A stretch of 64,000 nucleotides of DNA from Roseisolibacter agri (GTDB taxonomy: Bacteria; Gemmatimonadota; Gemmatimonadetes; Gemmatimonadales; Gemmatimonadaceae), in assembly GCF_030159095.1 (NCBI RefSeq), contig NZ_BRXS01000006.1, positions 248,001 through 312,000 of the forward strand, read 5' to 3'. Below, one piece after another: positions 1 through 7,614 of the stretch. The notes beneath the pieces were generated by a model that saw nothing but the letters and a program-made list of their open reading frames with translations, searched no databases and had not been told where the DNA came from. Position 1 is the first letter of the stretch, and every line of letters starts with the position of its first letter. Position numbers and translations under genes: made by a program.

Positions 1-624
1 CACGTGGACCGCGCGGTCGTGCACCCAGACGTCCACGCCGCGCGCGGCGAGCATGCGCTCGGTGTGGTCGCGCGAGCGGTGCGGCTCGCGGACGGTGACC
101 TCGACGCCGGCCGCGACGCCGGCGAGGACGATCGCGCTCTTCACCTGCGCGCTCGACGTCTCGCTCGTCCAGTCGAGGTCCTGCAGCGCACCGCCGTGCA
201 CGGTCATCGGCAGGCGGCCCGCGTCGCCGTCGTAGGTCACGCGCGCGCCCATGGCCTCCAGCGGCCGCGCGACGCGGGCCATCGGCCGGCGGCTGAGCGA
301 CGCGTCGCCGACGAAGCGCGCGGCGAACGGCTGCGCCGCGACGATGCCCGCGGTCAGCCGCGTCGTCGTCCCGCTGTTGCCGCAGTCCAGGTCCGACGAC
401 GGCGCCGTCAGCCCGCGCACGCCGCGCCCCTCGACCACGACGTCCGGGCCGAGCGCGGGCACCGCGACGCCCATCGCCCGCAGCACGCCCGCGGTCGAGC
501 GCACGTCGGCCGAGTCAAGGATGCGGGTGACGCGCGACCGCCCGTCGCCCAGCGCGGCGAGCAGCAGCGCGCGATGCGAGATCGACTTGTCGCCGGGAAC
601 GCGGACCGAGCCGGCGACCCTCAC
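1..624 (-). CDS. aroA: 3-phosphoshikimate 1-carboxyvinyltransferase (EPSP synthase), N-terminal part
   Basis: This enzyme joins shikimate-3-phosphate and phosphoenolpyruvate in the chorismate pathway. The visible 208 codons begin VRVAGSVRVPGDKSISHRAL, the typical phosphate-binding N-terminus, and contain LDCGNSGTTTRL, the second conserved EPSP synthase motif. The GTG start lies at 622-624 and shares a GTGA overlap with the dapD stop, so it is the last visible gene of the lysine operon. The 3' end lies outside the window. An aromatic gene behind a dap operon suggests shared control of amino-acid synthesis, which is inference. Confidence 0.95.
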   Translation of the reverse strand, partial: MRVAGSVRVPGDKSISHRALLLAALGDGRSRVTRILDSADVRSTAGVLRAMGVAVPALGPDVVVEGRGVRGLTAPSSDLDCGNSGTTTRLTAGIVAAQPFAARFVGDASLSRRPMARVARPLEAMGARVTYDGDAGRLPMTVHGGALQDLDWTSETSSAQVKSAIVLAGVAAGVEVTVREPHRSRDHTERMLAARGVDVWVHDRAVHV

Positions 625-1487
625 CGCAGCCACTCCTCCAGCGCGGTGGCGAGATCGGTCTTCTCGTCGCGGTACTTCACGATCACGGGCGTCTGGAGCG
701 CGAGCCCCTGCTCGCCCGCCCACGCGCCCTTCACCTGCCGCGCGCCCGGCACGACGACCGCCCCCTCCGGGATCTCGAGGGCCTGCTCGGGGGTCGCGCG
801 GTAGACCGTCTCGCGCACCAGGTCGAAGACCGGCGTGCCGCGTGTGAGCACCACGCCCGCGGCGAGCACCGCGCGGCGGCGCACGATCGTCCCCTCGTAG
901 ACGCCGCTGTTGCCGCCGACGACGACGTCGTCCTCGATCACGACCGGCGACGCGTTCACCGGCTCCAGCACGCCACCGATCTGCGCCGCGGCGCTGAGGT
1001 GCACGCGCTCGCCGATCTGCGCGCAGGAGCCGACCAGCGCGTGCGAGTCGACCATCGTGCCCGCGCCGATCCACGCGCCGACGTTCACGTACATCGGCGG
1101 CATGCAGACCACACCGGGCGCGAGGTAGGTGCCGCGCCGGATCGTCGAGCCGCCGGGCACGACGCGCACCTGCGACTCCAGCCGCATCGTGCGCGGCGGC
1201 ACCGTGTGCTTGTCGAAGAACTGGAACGGCGAGTGGCCGCCGTTGCCGCCGACCGACATGTCCACCATGCGGCCCGCGCGGAAGGCGAGCAGGATGCCGC
1301 GCTTCACCCAGGGCACCGCACGCCACCGCCCGTCGTCGCCACGGGACGCGGCGCGCACGTCGCCGCGCTCCAGCGCCGTCAGCAGCTGCTCGACGGTCGT
1401 GGCGGCGTAGTTGGGGAGCGCGCTGCCGGCCGGCGTCTCCGCCGCCTCGAGGATGCGGTGCTCCAGCTCCTGCAGGTTCACGGTCAC
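621..1487 (-). CDS. dapD: 2,3,4,5-tetrahydropyridine-2,6-dicarboxylate N-succinyltransferase
   Basis: The 288-residue protein should transfer succinyl from succinyl-CoA to tetrahydrodipicolinate in the succinylase branch of the diaminopimelate pathway. The central part is a left-handed beta-helix with hexapeptide repeats, and carries the DapD signature GTMVDSHALVGSCAQIG followed by IGGVLEP. Near the N-terminus is GRWRAVPWVKRGILLAF, also DapD-like. The GTG start at 1485-1487 overlaps the dapA stop (GTGA). The acetylase-type enzyme DapH is less likely because these motifs and the length match DapD. Confidence 0.95.
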   Translation of the reverse strand: MTVNLQELEHRILEAAETPAGSALPNYAATTVEQLLTALERGDVRAASRGDDGRWRAVPWVKRGILLAFRAGRMVDMSVGGNGGHSPFQFFDKHTVPPRTMRLESQVRVVPGGSTIRRGTYLAPGVVCMPPMYVNVGAWIGAGTMVDSHALVGSCAQIGERVHLSAAAQIGGVLEPVNASPVVIEDDVVVGGNSGVYEGTIVRRRAVLAAGVVLTRGTPVFDLVRETVYRATPEQALEIPEGAVVVPGARQVKGAWAGEQGLALQTPVIVKYRDEKTDLATALEEWLR

Positions 1488-2428
1488 GCGACGGTCTCCG
1501 GGGAGTGCGAGTCGGGCAGCGCGCCGGCGGCGCGCAGCGCGGCGGCGACGACCTCGTGATGCGCGTCGAGCAGCGGCACGAGCGGCAGGCGGAGCGCGTT
1601 CTCGCAGCGCCCCATCATCGCCAGCGCCGCCTTCACGGGGATCGGGTTGGACTCGACGAACGCCGCCTGCATCCACGGCAGCAGCCGGTCCTGCGTCGCG
1701 CGCGCGGCGGCGAGGTCGCCCGCGAGCGCCTGCGCGCACAGCTGCGCCATGAGCCGCGGCGTCGCGTTCGACACGACGGAGATGACGCCCTCGCCGCCGG
1801 CGGCGATCATGGGCAGCGTGAGCGCGTCGTCGCCCGAGAGCACGGCGAAGCCGCGCGGACGCTCGCGCAGGATCTCCTGCACCTGGGGCAGGCTGCCCGA
1901 CGCCTCCTTCACGGCCACGACGTTCGCCACCTCCGCCAGCCGCAGCGTGGTGGCCGCCTCCATGTTGCTGCCCGTGCGTCCGGGGACGTTGTACAGCACG
2001 ATCGGCAGCTCCACCGCGTCGGCGACGGCGCGGAAGTGCGCCTCGATGCCGCGCTGCGGCGGCTTGCTGTACGCGGGCGAGACGTGCAGCAGGTGCGTGG
2101 CGCCGGCCTGGCGCATCGCGCGCGACTGCGCGATGGCGCGCTGCGTGTCGTTGGAGCCCGCGCCCGCGACGACCGCGACCCGGCCCGCGACCTCCTCGAC
2201 CACGATCGCGACGACGCGCTGCTGCTCCTCGAGCGTCATCGTCGCGGCCTCGCCGGTGGAGCCGCACGGCACGAGGAAGTCGATGCCCTCCGCGAGCTGC
2301 CAGCGCACGAGGGCGCGCAGCGCCGGCTCGTCCACCGCGCCGTCCGTGGTGAACGGCGTCACGAGTGCGGTGCCGCACCCGCGCAGCGCCGCGGTCCGTT
2401 CGCCCGCGTGACGTCCGCTCTCGCTCAT
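1484..2428 (-). CDS. dapA: 4-hydroxy-tetrahydrodipicolinate synthase
   Basis: DapA condenses pyruvate with aspartate semialdehyde, the first step committed to lysine and diaminopimelate. The 314-residue TIM barrel shows GCGTALVTPF near the N-terminus, PCGSTGEAATM for the substrate-binding Thr pair, YNVPGRTGSNM around the catalytic Tyr, and VVAVKEASG with the Schiff-base Lys. The ATG start at 2426-2428 overlaps the dapB stop as ATGA, which fixes the start and shows translational coupling. Confidence 0.97.
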   Translation of the reverse strand: MSESGRHAGERTAALRGCGTALVTPFTTDGAVDEPALRALVRWQLAEGIDFLVPCGSTGEAATMTLEEQQRVVAIVVEEVAGRVAVVAGAGSNDTQRAIAQSRAMRQAGATHLLHVSPAYSKPPQRGIEAHFRAVADAVELPIVLYNVPGRTGSNMEAATTLRLAEVANVVAVKEASGSLPQVQEILRERPRGFAVLSGDDALTLPMIAAGGEGVISVVSNATPRLMAQLCAQALAGDLAAARATQDRLLPWMQAAFVESNPIPVKAALAMMGRCENALRLPLVPLLDAHHEVVAAALRAAGALPDSHSPETVA

Positions 2429-3150
2429 GTGCGCGCCTCCGCGCCCTCGCGTCCGGACGCGAGCACGTCCTGCATGGTGTAGACGCCCGGCGTGCGCCCC
2501 GCCGCGAGCCACCGCGCCGCGACGAGCGCGCCTTCCGCGAACACGCGCCGGTCGCGCGCCTCGTGCGTCAACGTCACCTGCTCGAACGGCGCGTCGAACA
2601 CGAGCGCGTGCGTACCCGGCACGTGACCGACGCGCACCGCGGTGATCGGCACCTCGTCGCCGCCGCCTGCCCGCACCGCCCGCGCGATCGCCAGCGCCGT
2701 GCCCGACGGCGCGTCCTTCTTGGCGGTGTGGTGCGTCTCGACGAGGTGCGCGTCGAACCCCGCGTCGCGCAGGACCCGCGCCGCCGCGGCGGCCACCGCC
2801 AGCATCGCGTTCACACCGACGGAGAAGTTCGCCGCCCAGAGGAGCCGCCCGCCCGCCGCGTGCACGTCGTCCGTGAGCCGCGGCAGCGCGTCCAGCCAGC
2901 CCGTGGTGCCGACGACGACGGGAACGCCTGCCGCGAGGCAGGCGCGCGCGTTGCCCACGGCGGCCCCCGGCTCCGTGAACTCGATGGCGACGTCGGCGCC
3001 CGCGAGCGACTCCGCGGTCACCGCGTGCTCGTGGTCGAGCGTCGCGACGACCGGGATGCCGCGTTCCGCCGCGAGCGCGGCGATGGTGCGGCCCATGCGG
3101 CCCATGCCGATGAGCGCGACGCGCGGGACGTCGCCGGCCGGCGCAGTCAT
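2425..3150 (-). CDS. dapB: 4-hydroxy-tetrahydrodipicolinate reductase
   Basis: DapB reduces the DapA product with NAD(P)H. The 241-residue protein has an N-terminal Rossmann motif VALIGMGRMGRTIA, then VGTTGW and the family signature ETHHTAKKDAPSGTA (His-His and Lys of the active site). It ends FAEGALVAARWL then PGVYTMQDVL, as in the family. The ATG at 3148-3150 overlaps the lysC stop by 4 bp. The cofactor loop reads GMGRMG rather than the GAxGRMG common in other bacteria, a shorter variant known in some lineages. Confidence 0.96.
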   Translation of the reverse strand: MTAPAGDVPRVALIGMGRMGRTIAALAAERGIPVVATLDHEHAVTAESLAGADVAIEFTEPGAAVGNARACLAAGVPVVVGTTGWLDALPRLTDDVHAAGGRLLWAANFSVGVNAMLAVAAAAARVLRDAGFDAHLVETHHTAKKDAPSGTALAIARAVRAGGGDEVPITAVRVGHVPGTHALVFDAPFEQVTLTHEARDRRVFAEGALVAARWLAAGRTPGVYTMQDVLASGREGAEART

Positions 3151-4526
3151 GAGGCGGAACCCGCGGCGCCCCCGGGCGCGCCTCCAAAGAATGCGTCGTG
3201 CAGCCGCTGCATCGCCGGCGTGACCTGGTCGGCGTCGAGCACCAGCGTGAGGTTGATCCCCGTCGCGCTCACCGACGCCATGTGCACGCGCGCGTCCCCC
3301 AGCGCGGCGAAGGCGCGCGCCATCGCGTTCGAGCCGTCGGTGAGGCCCGCGCCCACCACGCTCACGATGCCGCGGCCGCGATCGACCGACACGTCGCCGA
3401 GCGCGCGCAGGTCGACGAGCAGCGCCTCGAGGTTCTCCGCGTCGTCGAGCGTCACCGAGATCGAGACCTCCGACGTCGCGATGACGTCGATCGACGTGCG
3501 GTGCCGCTCGAATATGTCGAACACCGTGCGCAGGAAGCCCGGCGCCAGCAGCATGCGCGCGGAGCGCAGCTTCACCACCGTCGTCGAGGGCTTGGCGGCG
3601 ATGGCGCTCACGGGACGGCGCGGCGCGTCCGACGTGATCAGCGTGCCCGCCCCTTCCGGACGTCGCGAGTTGTAGACGTAGACCGGTATCCCGCGGCGCA
3701 CCGCCGGCGTGATCGTGCTCGGGTGCAGCACCTTCGCCCCGAACGACGCCAGCTCGCTCGCCTCGTCGAAGCGGATGCGCTCGATGAGCTTCGCGTCGGG
3801 CACCACGCGCGGATCGGCCGTGAGCATCCCGTCCACGTCGGTCCAGATCTCGATCGCGTCGGCCTGCAGCGCCGCGCCGAACAGCGACGCGCTGTAGTCC
3901 GAGCCGCCGCGCCCGAGCGTCGTGGTCACGCCCTCCGACGTCGCGCCGATGAAGCCGCCCGTCACCGGGATGCGCCCCTCGCGCAGGATCGGCAGGAAGC
4001 GCTCGCGCGCCCGCTCCGCGATCGCGTCGACCTGCGGCTCGGCGCGGCCGTACCGATCGTTGGTGATCATCACCTGCCGCGCGTCCACGAACTCGGCCGG
4101 GATGTCGCGCGCGCGGAACGCGGCCACCACCAGCTGCGACGAGAGCAGCTCGCCCTGCGCGGCGATCGCGTCCTGGCTGCGCGCCGTGAGGTAGCCGAGC
4201 ACGCTCAACGCCTCGGCCAGCCGCGCGAGGTCGTCGAAGCTCGCGCTCAGCTCCGCGCCCACCTCGCGCACCACCGTCTCGTCGGGCACCAGGTCGGCGA
4301 GCGCCTGCAGGTGCTTCTCGCGCAGCACCTCGACGCTGCGCACCGCGCCGACGAGATGCCCCTTGGACGCCTGCTCCGAGATCGCGATCAGCGCGTTCGT
4401 CGCGCCCGACATCGCGGACACCACCACCAGCGGCCGGCCGGGCATGCGACCGCGCACGATCGCCGCCGCGCGATCGATGGCCGCCGCGTCGCCGACCGAC
4501 GTGCCGCCGAATTTGACGACGATCAC
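3147..4526 (-). CDS. lysC: Aspartate kinase, monofunctional
   Basis: This 459-residue enzyme phosphorylates aspartate to start the lysine, methionine and threonine branch. The kinase domain opens with VIVVKFGGTSVGD and includes TTLGRGGSDYSA and EIWTDVDGMLTADPR. Two ACT domains follow from about residue 320 (for example MLLAPGFLRTVFDIFERH and VSVVGAGLTDGSN), the usual site of feedback control by end products. There is no fused homoserine dehydrogenase. The GTG start at 4524-4526 overlaps the asd stop (GTGA). Confidence 0.96.
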   Translation of the reverse strand: MIVVKFGGTSVGDAAAIDRAAAIVRGRMPGRPLVVVSAMSGATNALIAISEQASKGHLVGAVRSVEVLREKHLQALADLVPDETVVREVGAELSASFDDLARLAEALSVLGYLTARSQDAIAAQGELLSSQLVVAAFRARDIPAEFVDARQVMITNDRYGRAEPQVDAIAERARERFLPILREGRIPVTGGFIGATSEGVTTTLGRGGSDYSASLFGAALQADAIEIWTDVDGMLTADPRVVPDAKLIERIRFDEASELASFGAKVLHPSTITPAVRRGIPVYVYNSRRPEGAGTLITSDAPRRPVSAIAAKPSTTVVKLRSARMLLAPGFLRTVFDIFERHRTSIDVIATSEVSISVTLDDAENLEALLVDLRALGDVSVDRGRGIVSVVGAGLTDGSNAMARAFAALGDARVHMASVSATGINLTLVLDADQVTPAMQRLHDAFFGGAPGGAAGSAS

Positions 4527-5698
4527 GACGCCCGCGCCGCGGCGGCGCCGGTGATCTCGGCCAGCAGCCCAGCGGGCACCGGCGGCGCGCCCATCACGCA
4601 CAGCTCCGCGTTCAGGATCGAGCCGCCCGCCGCGCCGCGGATGGTGTTGTGCCCCATCGCGACGAGCTTGACGTCCAGCAGCGCGTCCTCGCGCACGCGG
4701 CCCACGACGACGCTCATGCCGCGCCCCGCGTTCACGTCGCGGCGCGGCTGCGGCCGGTCCGGCGCGTCGGTGACGACGATCGGGCGCGCGGGCGCGCTGG
4801 GACACGCCTCCAGGAAGCCGACGATCCCGTCGGGCCCGCGCCACGCGCGCAGCGCCTCGCTCACGTCGGCCGGCGACACGCGACGCGCGAAGCCGACCGA
4901 GAGGCAGACCGTGTGGCCGTGCTCCACCGCGACGCGGTTGGCGTGCGCGCTCACGCGCAGCGGCGTGTGCGTCACCGCGCCGTCCCCGTACGTGCCGAGG
5001 AGCTTGCGCATCTCCTCCTCGATCTTGGGCTCCTCGTCGGCGATGTACGGGATCGCGTTCCCGAGGATGTCGAGCGAGGGCACGCCGGGATAGCCGGCGC
5101 CCGACACGGCCTGCATCGTCGCCGCGAAGACGCGCTCGATCCCGAACGCCTGGTGCAGCGGCGCCAGCGCCATCGCCGCGACCGTCACCGAGCAGTTCGC
5201 GTTCGTGATGAGTGCGCCGCTCCAGCCGCGCAGCATGCGCTGCTTCTCGAGCAGCGCGACGTGCGACCAGTTCACCTCGGGGATGAGCAGCGGCACGTCC
5301 GCCGCCATCCGGTAGTTCTTCGCGTTGCTGAACACGAGACGGCCCGCGGCCGCGAACGCCGGCTCCACGTCCCCCGCCGCCGACGAGTCGAGCGCCGAGA
5401 AGACGATGGGCGCGCGTACGGCGGCCGGATCGCACGGCAGCACCTGCACCTCGCGCAGGCGCGCCGGCATCTGCCCCTCGATCCAGCGTGCGGCCTCGTG
5501 GTACGGCCGGCCAGCGGAGCGCTCGGACGCGGCGAGCTCCGTCACCTCGAACCAGGGATGGCCTTCCAGCAGCCGCACGAAGGTCTGCCCCACCGCGCCC
5601 GTCGCGCCGAGGATCGCGACCGGGATGCGCTTGCCGCGCAGCGAGGCGGGAGCGGGCGTATGCGCGGGCGGCGTGGGCGCGACGGAGTCGTGAGGCAT
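4523..5698 (-). CDS. asd: Aspartate-semialdehyde dehydrogenase, archaeal/fungal-type
   Basis: The enzyme reduces aspartyl phosphate to the semialdehyde with NADPH. The 391-residue protein has VAILGATGAVGQTFVRLLEG near residue 27, the active-site cysteine in LITNANCSVTVAAMAL, AVSGAGYPG, and the His-containing LRVSAHANRVAVEHGH. SNAKNYRM and SDRP-like spacing look closer to the archaeal and fungal branch (TIGR00978 type) than to the E. coli Asd branch; that assignment is from memory. A Pro/Ala-rich stretch of about 22 residues precedes the domain. The ATG at 5696-5698 is 5 bp after the stop of the M20 peptidase gene. Confidence 0.93.
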   Translation of the reverse strand: MPHDSVAPTPPAHTPAPASLRGKRIPVAILGATGAVGQTFVRLLEGHPWFEVTELAASERSAGRPYHEAARWIEGQMPARLREVQVLPCDPAAVRAPIVFSALDSSAAGDVEPAFAAAGRLVFSNAKNYRMAADVPLLIPEVNWSHVALLEKQRMLRGWSGALITNANCSVTVAAMALAPLHQAFGIERVFAATMQAVSGAGYPGVPSLDILGNAIPYIADEEPKIEEEMRKLLGTYGDGAVTHTPLRVSAHANRVAVEHGHTVCLSVGFARRVSPADVSEALRAWRGPDGIVGFLEACPSAPARPIVVTDAPDRPQPRRDVNAGRGMSVVVGRVREDALLDVKLVAMGHNTIRGAAGGSILNAELCVMGAPPVPAGLLAEITGAAAARAS

Positions 5699-5703
5699 GG
5701 TGG

Positions 5704-6702
5704 TCACCGGTCGGCGAGCAGCGCGCGCACGATGCGCTCGTAGGCGTCGACGCTCGCGCGCAGCTCGTCCACGTGGACGTACTCGTCCGGCGTGTGCGCG
5801 ACCTGGATGGAGCCCGCGCCGAAGAGCAGCGGCGTGCCCCAGCGCGAGAGCAGCGGGATGTCGGACGTGTACGCGACCGGCGCGACCTCGAAGCCGTCGA
5901 TCGTGTGGAAGCGCTGCGCGGGGATGTGCGAGCCCCACTCGAGCTCCGCGTGGCCGTCGGCCCACGTCTGCAGCTGCGCCTTCAGCGGCTCGACGTCGCC
6001 GACGAGCCGGAACATCACCTCCGCCTCGGCGTGCGCGGGGACGATGTTGGCCTCGGTGCCGCCGCGGATCACGCCGATGTTGTACGTCGTGTCGCCGAGC
6101 ACGGGATCGCTCGGCAGCGGCAGGTCACGCAGCGTCGGCAGCAGCGCGAGGAGCGGCTCGATCGCCGAGCGGCCGAGGTGGGCGTAGGCCGAGTGGGCTT
6201 CGCGGCCGCGCGTGCGGACGATGACGCGCAGCGAGCCCTTCGCCCCCGTCGCGAGGCGGCTCTCGGTGGGCTCGCCGTTGACGAGGAAGCGGCTGGTCGC
6301 GGGGAGCGAGTTGGCCGCGCGCGCCCCGTCGGAGCCCTTCTCCTCCCCGACGACGAACAGCAGGTCGACGCGCTCCTCGCCCGCCTGCGCGAGGCGATCC
6401 GCGGCGACGAGCATCGCCGCGGCGATCCCCTTCGCGTCGCAGGCGCCGCGGCCGTACAGCCGGCTGCCCTCGAGGCGCGGCGGGTAGTACGGCGGCACCG
6501 TGTCGAGGTGCGTGGAGAGCGTGACGCCGCCACCGGCGCGCGACGCCCACACGTTCCCGCGGCCGGGCGAGACCTCCTGCACGGTGACGTTCCAGCCGCG
6601 GCGCACGAGCCAGCGGGAGACGAAGTCGACGGCGGGTCCCTCGCCCGCGGTGGGCGACTGGATGGCGAGCAGTTCGGCGGCGAGCGCGACGACGTCGGTC
6701 AT
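5704..6702 (-). CDS. M20 family metallo-deacylase, probably succinyl-diaminopimelate desuccinylase
   Basis: The 332-residue protein is a two-zinc M20 hydrolase: STHLDTVPP gives the first His ligand and catalytic Asp, GRGACDAKG the bridging Asp, GEEKGSDG the catalytic Glu and next ligand, NGEPTES another ligand, and VAHTPDEYVHVDEL the last His. The family includes DapE, ArgE and LysK, which cannot be separated by these motifs. Position as first gene of an operon with dapD makes DapE the best inference. A TAGCTT hexamer lies 7 nt before the ATG with no Shine-Dalgarno, so the operon mRNA may be leaderless. Confidence 0.88.
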   Translation of the reverse strand: MTDVVALAAELLAIQSPTAGEGPAVDFVSRWLVRRGWNVTVQEVSPGRGNVWASRAGGGVTLSTHLDTVPPYYPPRLEGSRLYGRGACDAKGIAAAMLVAADRLAQAGEERVDLLFVVGEEKGSDGARAANSLPATSRFLVNGEPTESRLATGAKGSLRVIVRTRGREAHSAYAHLGRSAIEPLLALLPTLRDLPLPSDPVLGDTTYNIGVIRGGTEANIVPAHAEAEVMFRLVGDVEPLKAQLQTWADGHAELEWGSHIPAQRFHTIDGFEVAPVAYTSDIPLLSRWGTPLLFGAGSIQVAHTPDEYVHVDELRASVDAYERIVRALLADR

Positions 6703-6709
6703 GCGCGCA

Positions 6710-6715
6710 AAGCTA
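6710..6715 (-). promoter_or_regulatory. Possible -10 element of the lysine operon
   Basis: TAGCTT ends 7 nt before the ATG of the first operon gene. The same hexamer recurs at other promoters in the window. No good -35 box is seen 17 bp upstream (TGGCGA). Confidence 0.4.
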
Positions 6716-6775
6716 GCGGAGCCGTGTACCCGTCGCCACGCGGCGTCGGGCACACGGCGTGGTCTCCGCGATCGG

Positions 6776-7309
6776 TCAGAGCGTCGTGCGCGGCGTCGTC
6801 GCGTCGCCCAGCTGCGACGCCGACATCGTCGGATCGGTCCCGCGCACGTGCTCGACGAACATCTGCTGCACGAGGCGGTTCGCCTCCTTCGCGTACTCGT
6901 CGTGGTGGCGCTCCCCCATCTCGCCGATCTGCGCGAGCTGCGCGTCGCCGAGCACGCGGCCGGCCTCGCGGAACGTCTTGAACGTGTCCTCGGACTGCCG
7001 CGACGTGACGATGTCGCCGACGAGGCGGAGGAAGTCGCTCTCGCGTGCCGCATCGGCCAGGTCGCGCGCGAAGCCCAGCGCCGCGCCGAGCGCCTTCTTC
7101 CCGGCGCCCGCCTCGGCGCCGATGGACATCTGGTACTGCTCGAGCATGCGCTGGTGCTCGCGCACCTGCGGGATGAAGCGGCTGCAGAGGTCGCGGAAGC
7201 GCGGGTCCTCCGCCTGGCCCTCGTGGTCCTCGAGGTTCTTGAGGAAGGTCCGGTGCTGCATCACGGCGTTGTTGATCTGGCTCTTCAGGAAGTCCTGTCC
7301 GCGATCCAT
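6776..7309 (-). CDS. Hypothetical helix-rich protein
   Basis: I do not recognise the family. The 177-residue product starts MDRGQDFLKSQINNAVMQHR and looks almost entirely alpha-helical and soluble. It has scattered His and Glu residues (NNAVMQHRTF, LEDHEG, GERHHDEYAKE) that could suit a four-helix metal-binding bundle, but this is only a guess. No signal peptide or membrane segment is visible. AGGAG sits 6 nt before the ATG, which supports the start. It is followed by the lysine operon on the same strand, with a 73-bp gap that contains that operon's own putative promoter. Confidence 0.8.
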   Translation of the reverse strand: MDRGQDFLKSQINNAVMQHRTFLKNLEDHEGQAEDPRFRDLCSRFIPQVREHQRMLEQYQMSIGAEAGAGKKALGAALGFARDLADAARESDFLRLVGDIVTSRQSEDTFKTFREAGRVLGDAQLAQIGEMGERHHDEYAKEANRLVQQMFVEHVRGTDPTMSASQLGDATTPRTTL

Positions 7310-7362
7310 GTGCGTCTCCTCGTGTCGGTGGTGGTGAGCCGGCCTGCAGGGTGCACGAGACG

Positions 7363-7407
7363 CGCCACCCGCGGCCGCGCCGCGTTCCGGCGCGGTCGCG
7401 GGTGGCG
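7363..7407. repeat. 19-bp inverted repeat in the leader of the 6776-7309 gene
   Basis: The arms CGCCACCCGCGGCCGCGCC and GGCGCGGTCGCGGGTGGCG pair with one G-T wobble on the plus strand. If transcription starts near 7460 on the minus strand, the hairpin falls in the 5' leader about 55 nt before the start codon. There is no T-run, so it is not a standard terminator. Confidence 0.6.
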
Positions 7408-7534
7408 AGCCGGACCGGAGCCGGCCCGGCCGCCGCCGCCAACCCGGGAGCGTGCCCAGGGAACCAAAGCTATGCCGTTGCGTATCAATAACTTGCGCGA
7501 GGCGCCGAGAAGACGCGGGACCGGTCGAAAAGTG

Positions 7535-7563
7535 TTGCTTGCGCGCGACGTTTCGGTTATTCT
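7535..7563 (+). promoter_or_regulatory. Promoter of the histone H1-like gene
   Basis: TTGCTT at 7535-7540 and TATTCT at 7558-7563 are separated by 17 bp. The predicted transcript would begin about 45 nt before the GTG start. Confidence 0.55.
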
Positions 7564-7614
7564 TCGGGACCGCGCGACGACCGCGCGGCGACCGAATCGA
7601 CGTCAGGAGCCCGC

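Larger units (their letters stand above)
7310..7614. other. Divergent intergenic region with hairpin and two promoter signals
   Basis: This 305-bp gap separates the minus-strand hypothetical gene from the plus-strand H1-like gene. It holds a 19-bp inverted repeat (7363-7381 against 7389-7407, 18 matches, 7-nt loop), a minus-strand TAGCTT hexamer at 7467-7472, and a plus-strand promoter at 7535-7563. I see no small open frame with a credible ribosome-binding site in it. Confidence 0.6.

Noticed and set aside
6703-6775. Lysine riboswitch before the dap operon
   Set aside because: The gap is only 73 bp, far too short for a lysine riboswitch, and no matching structure is visible.
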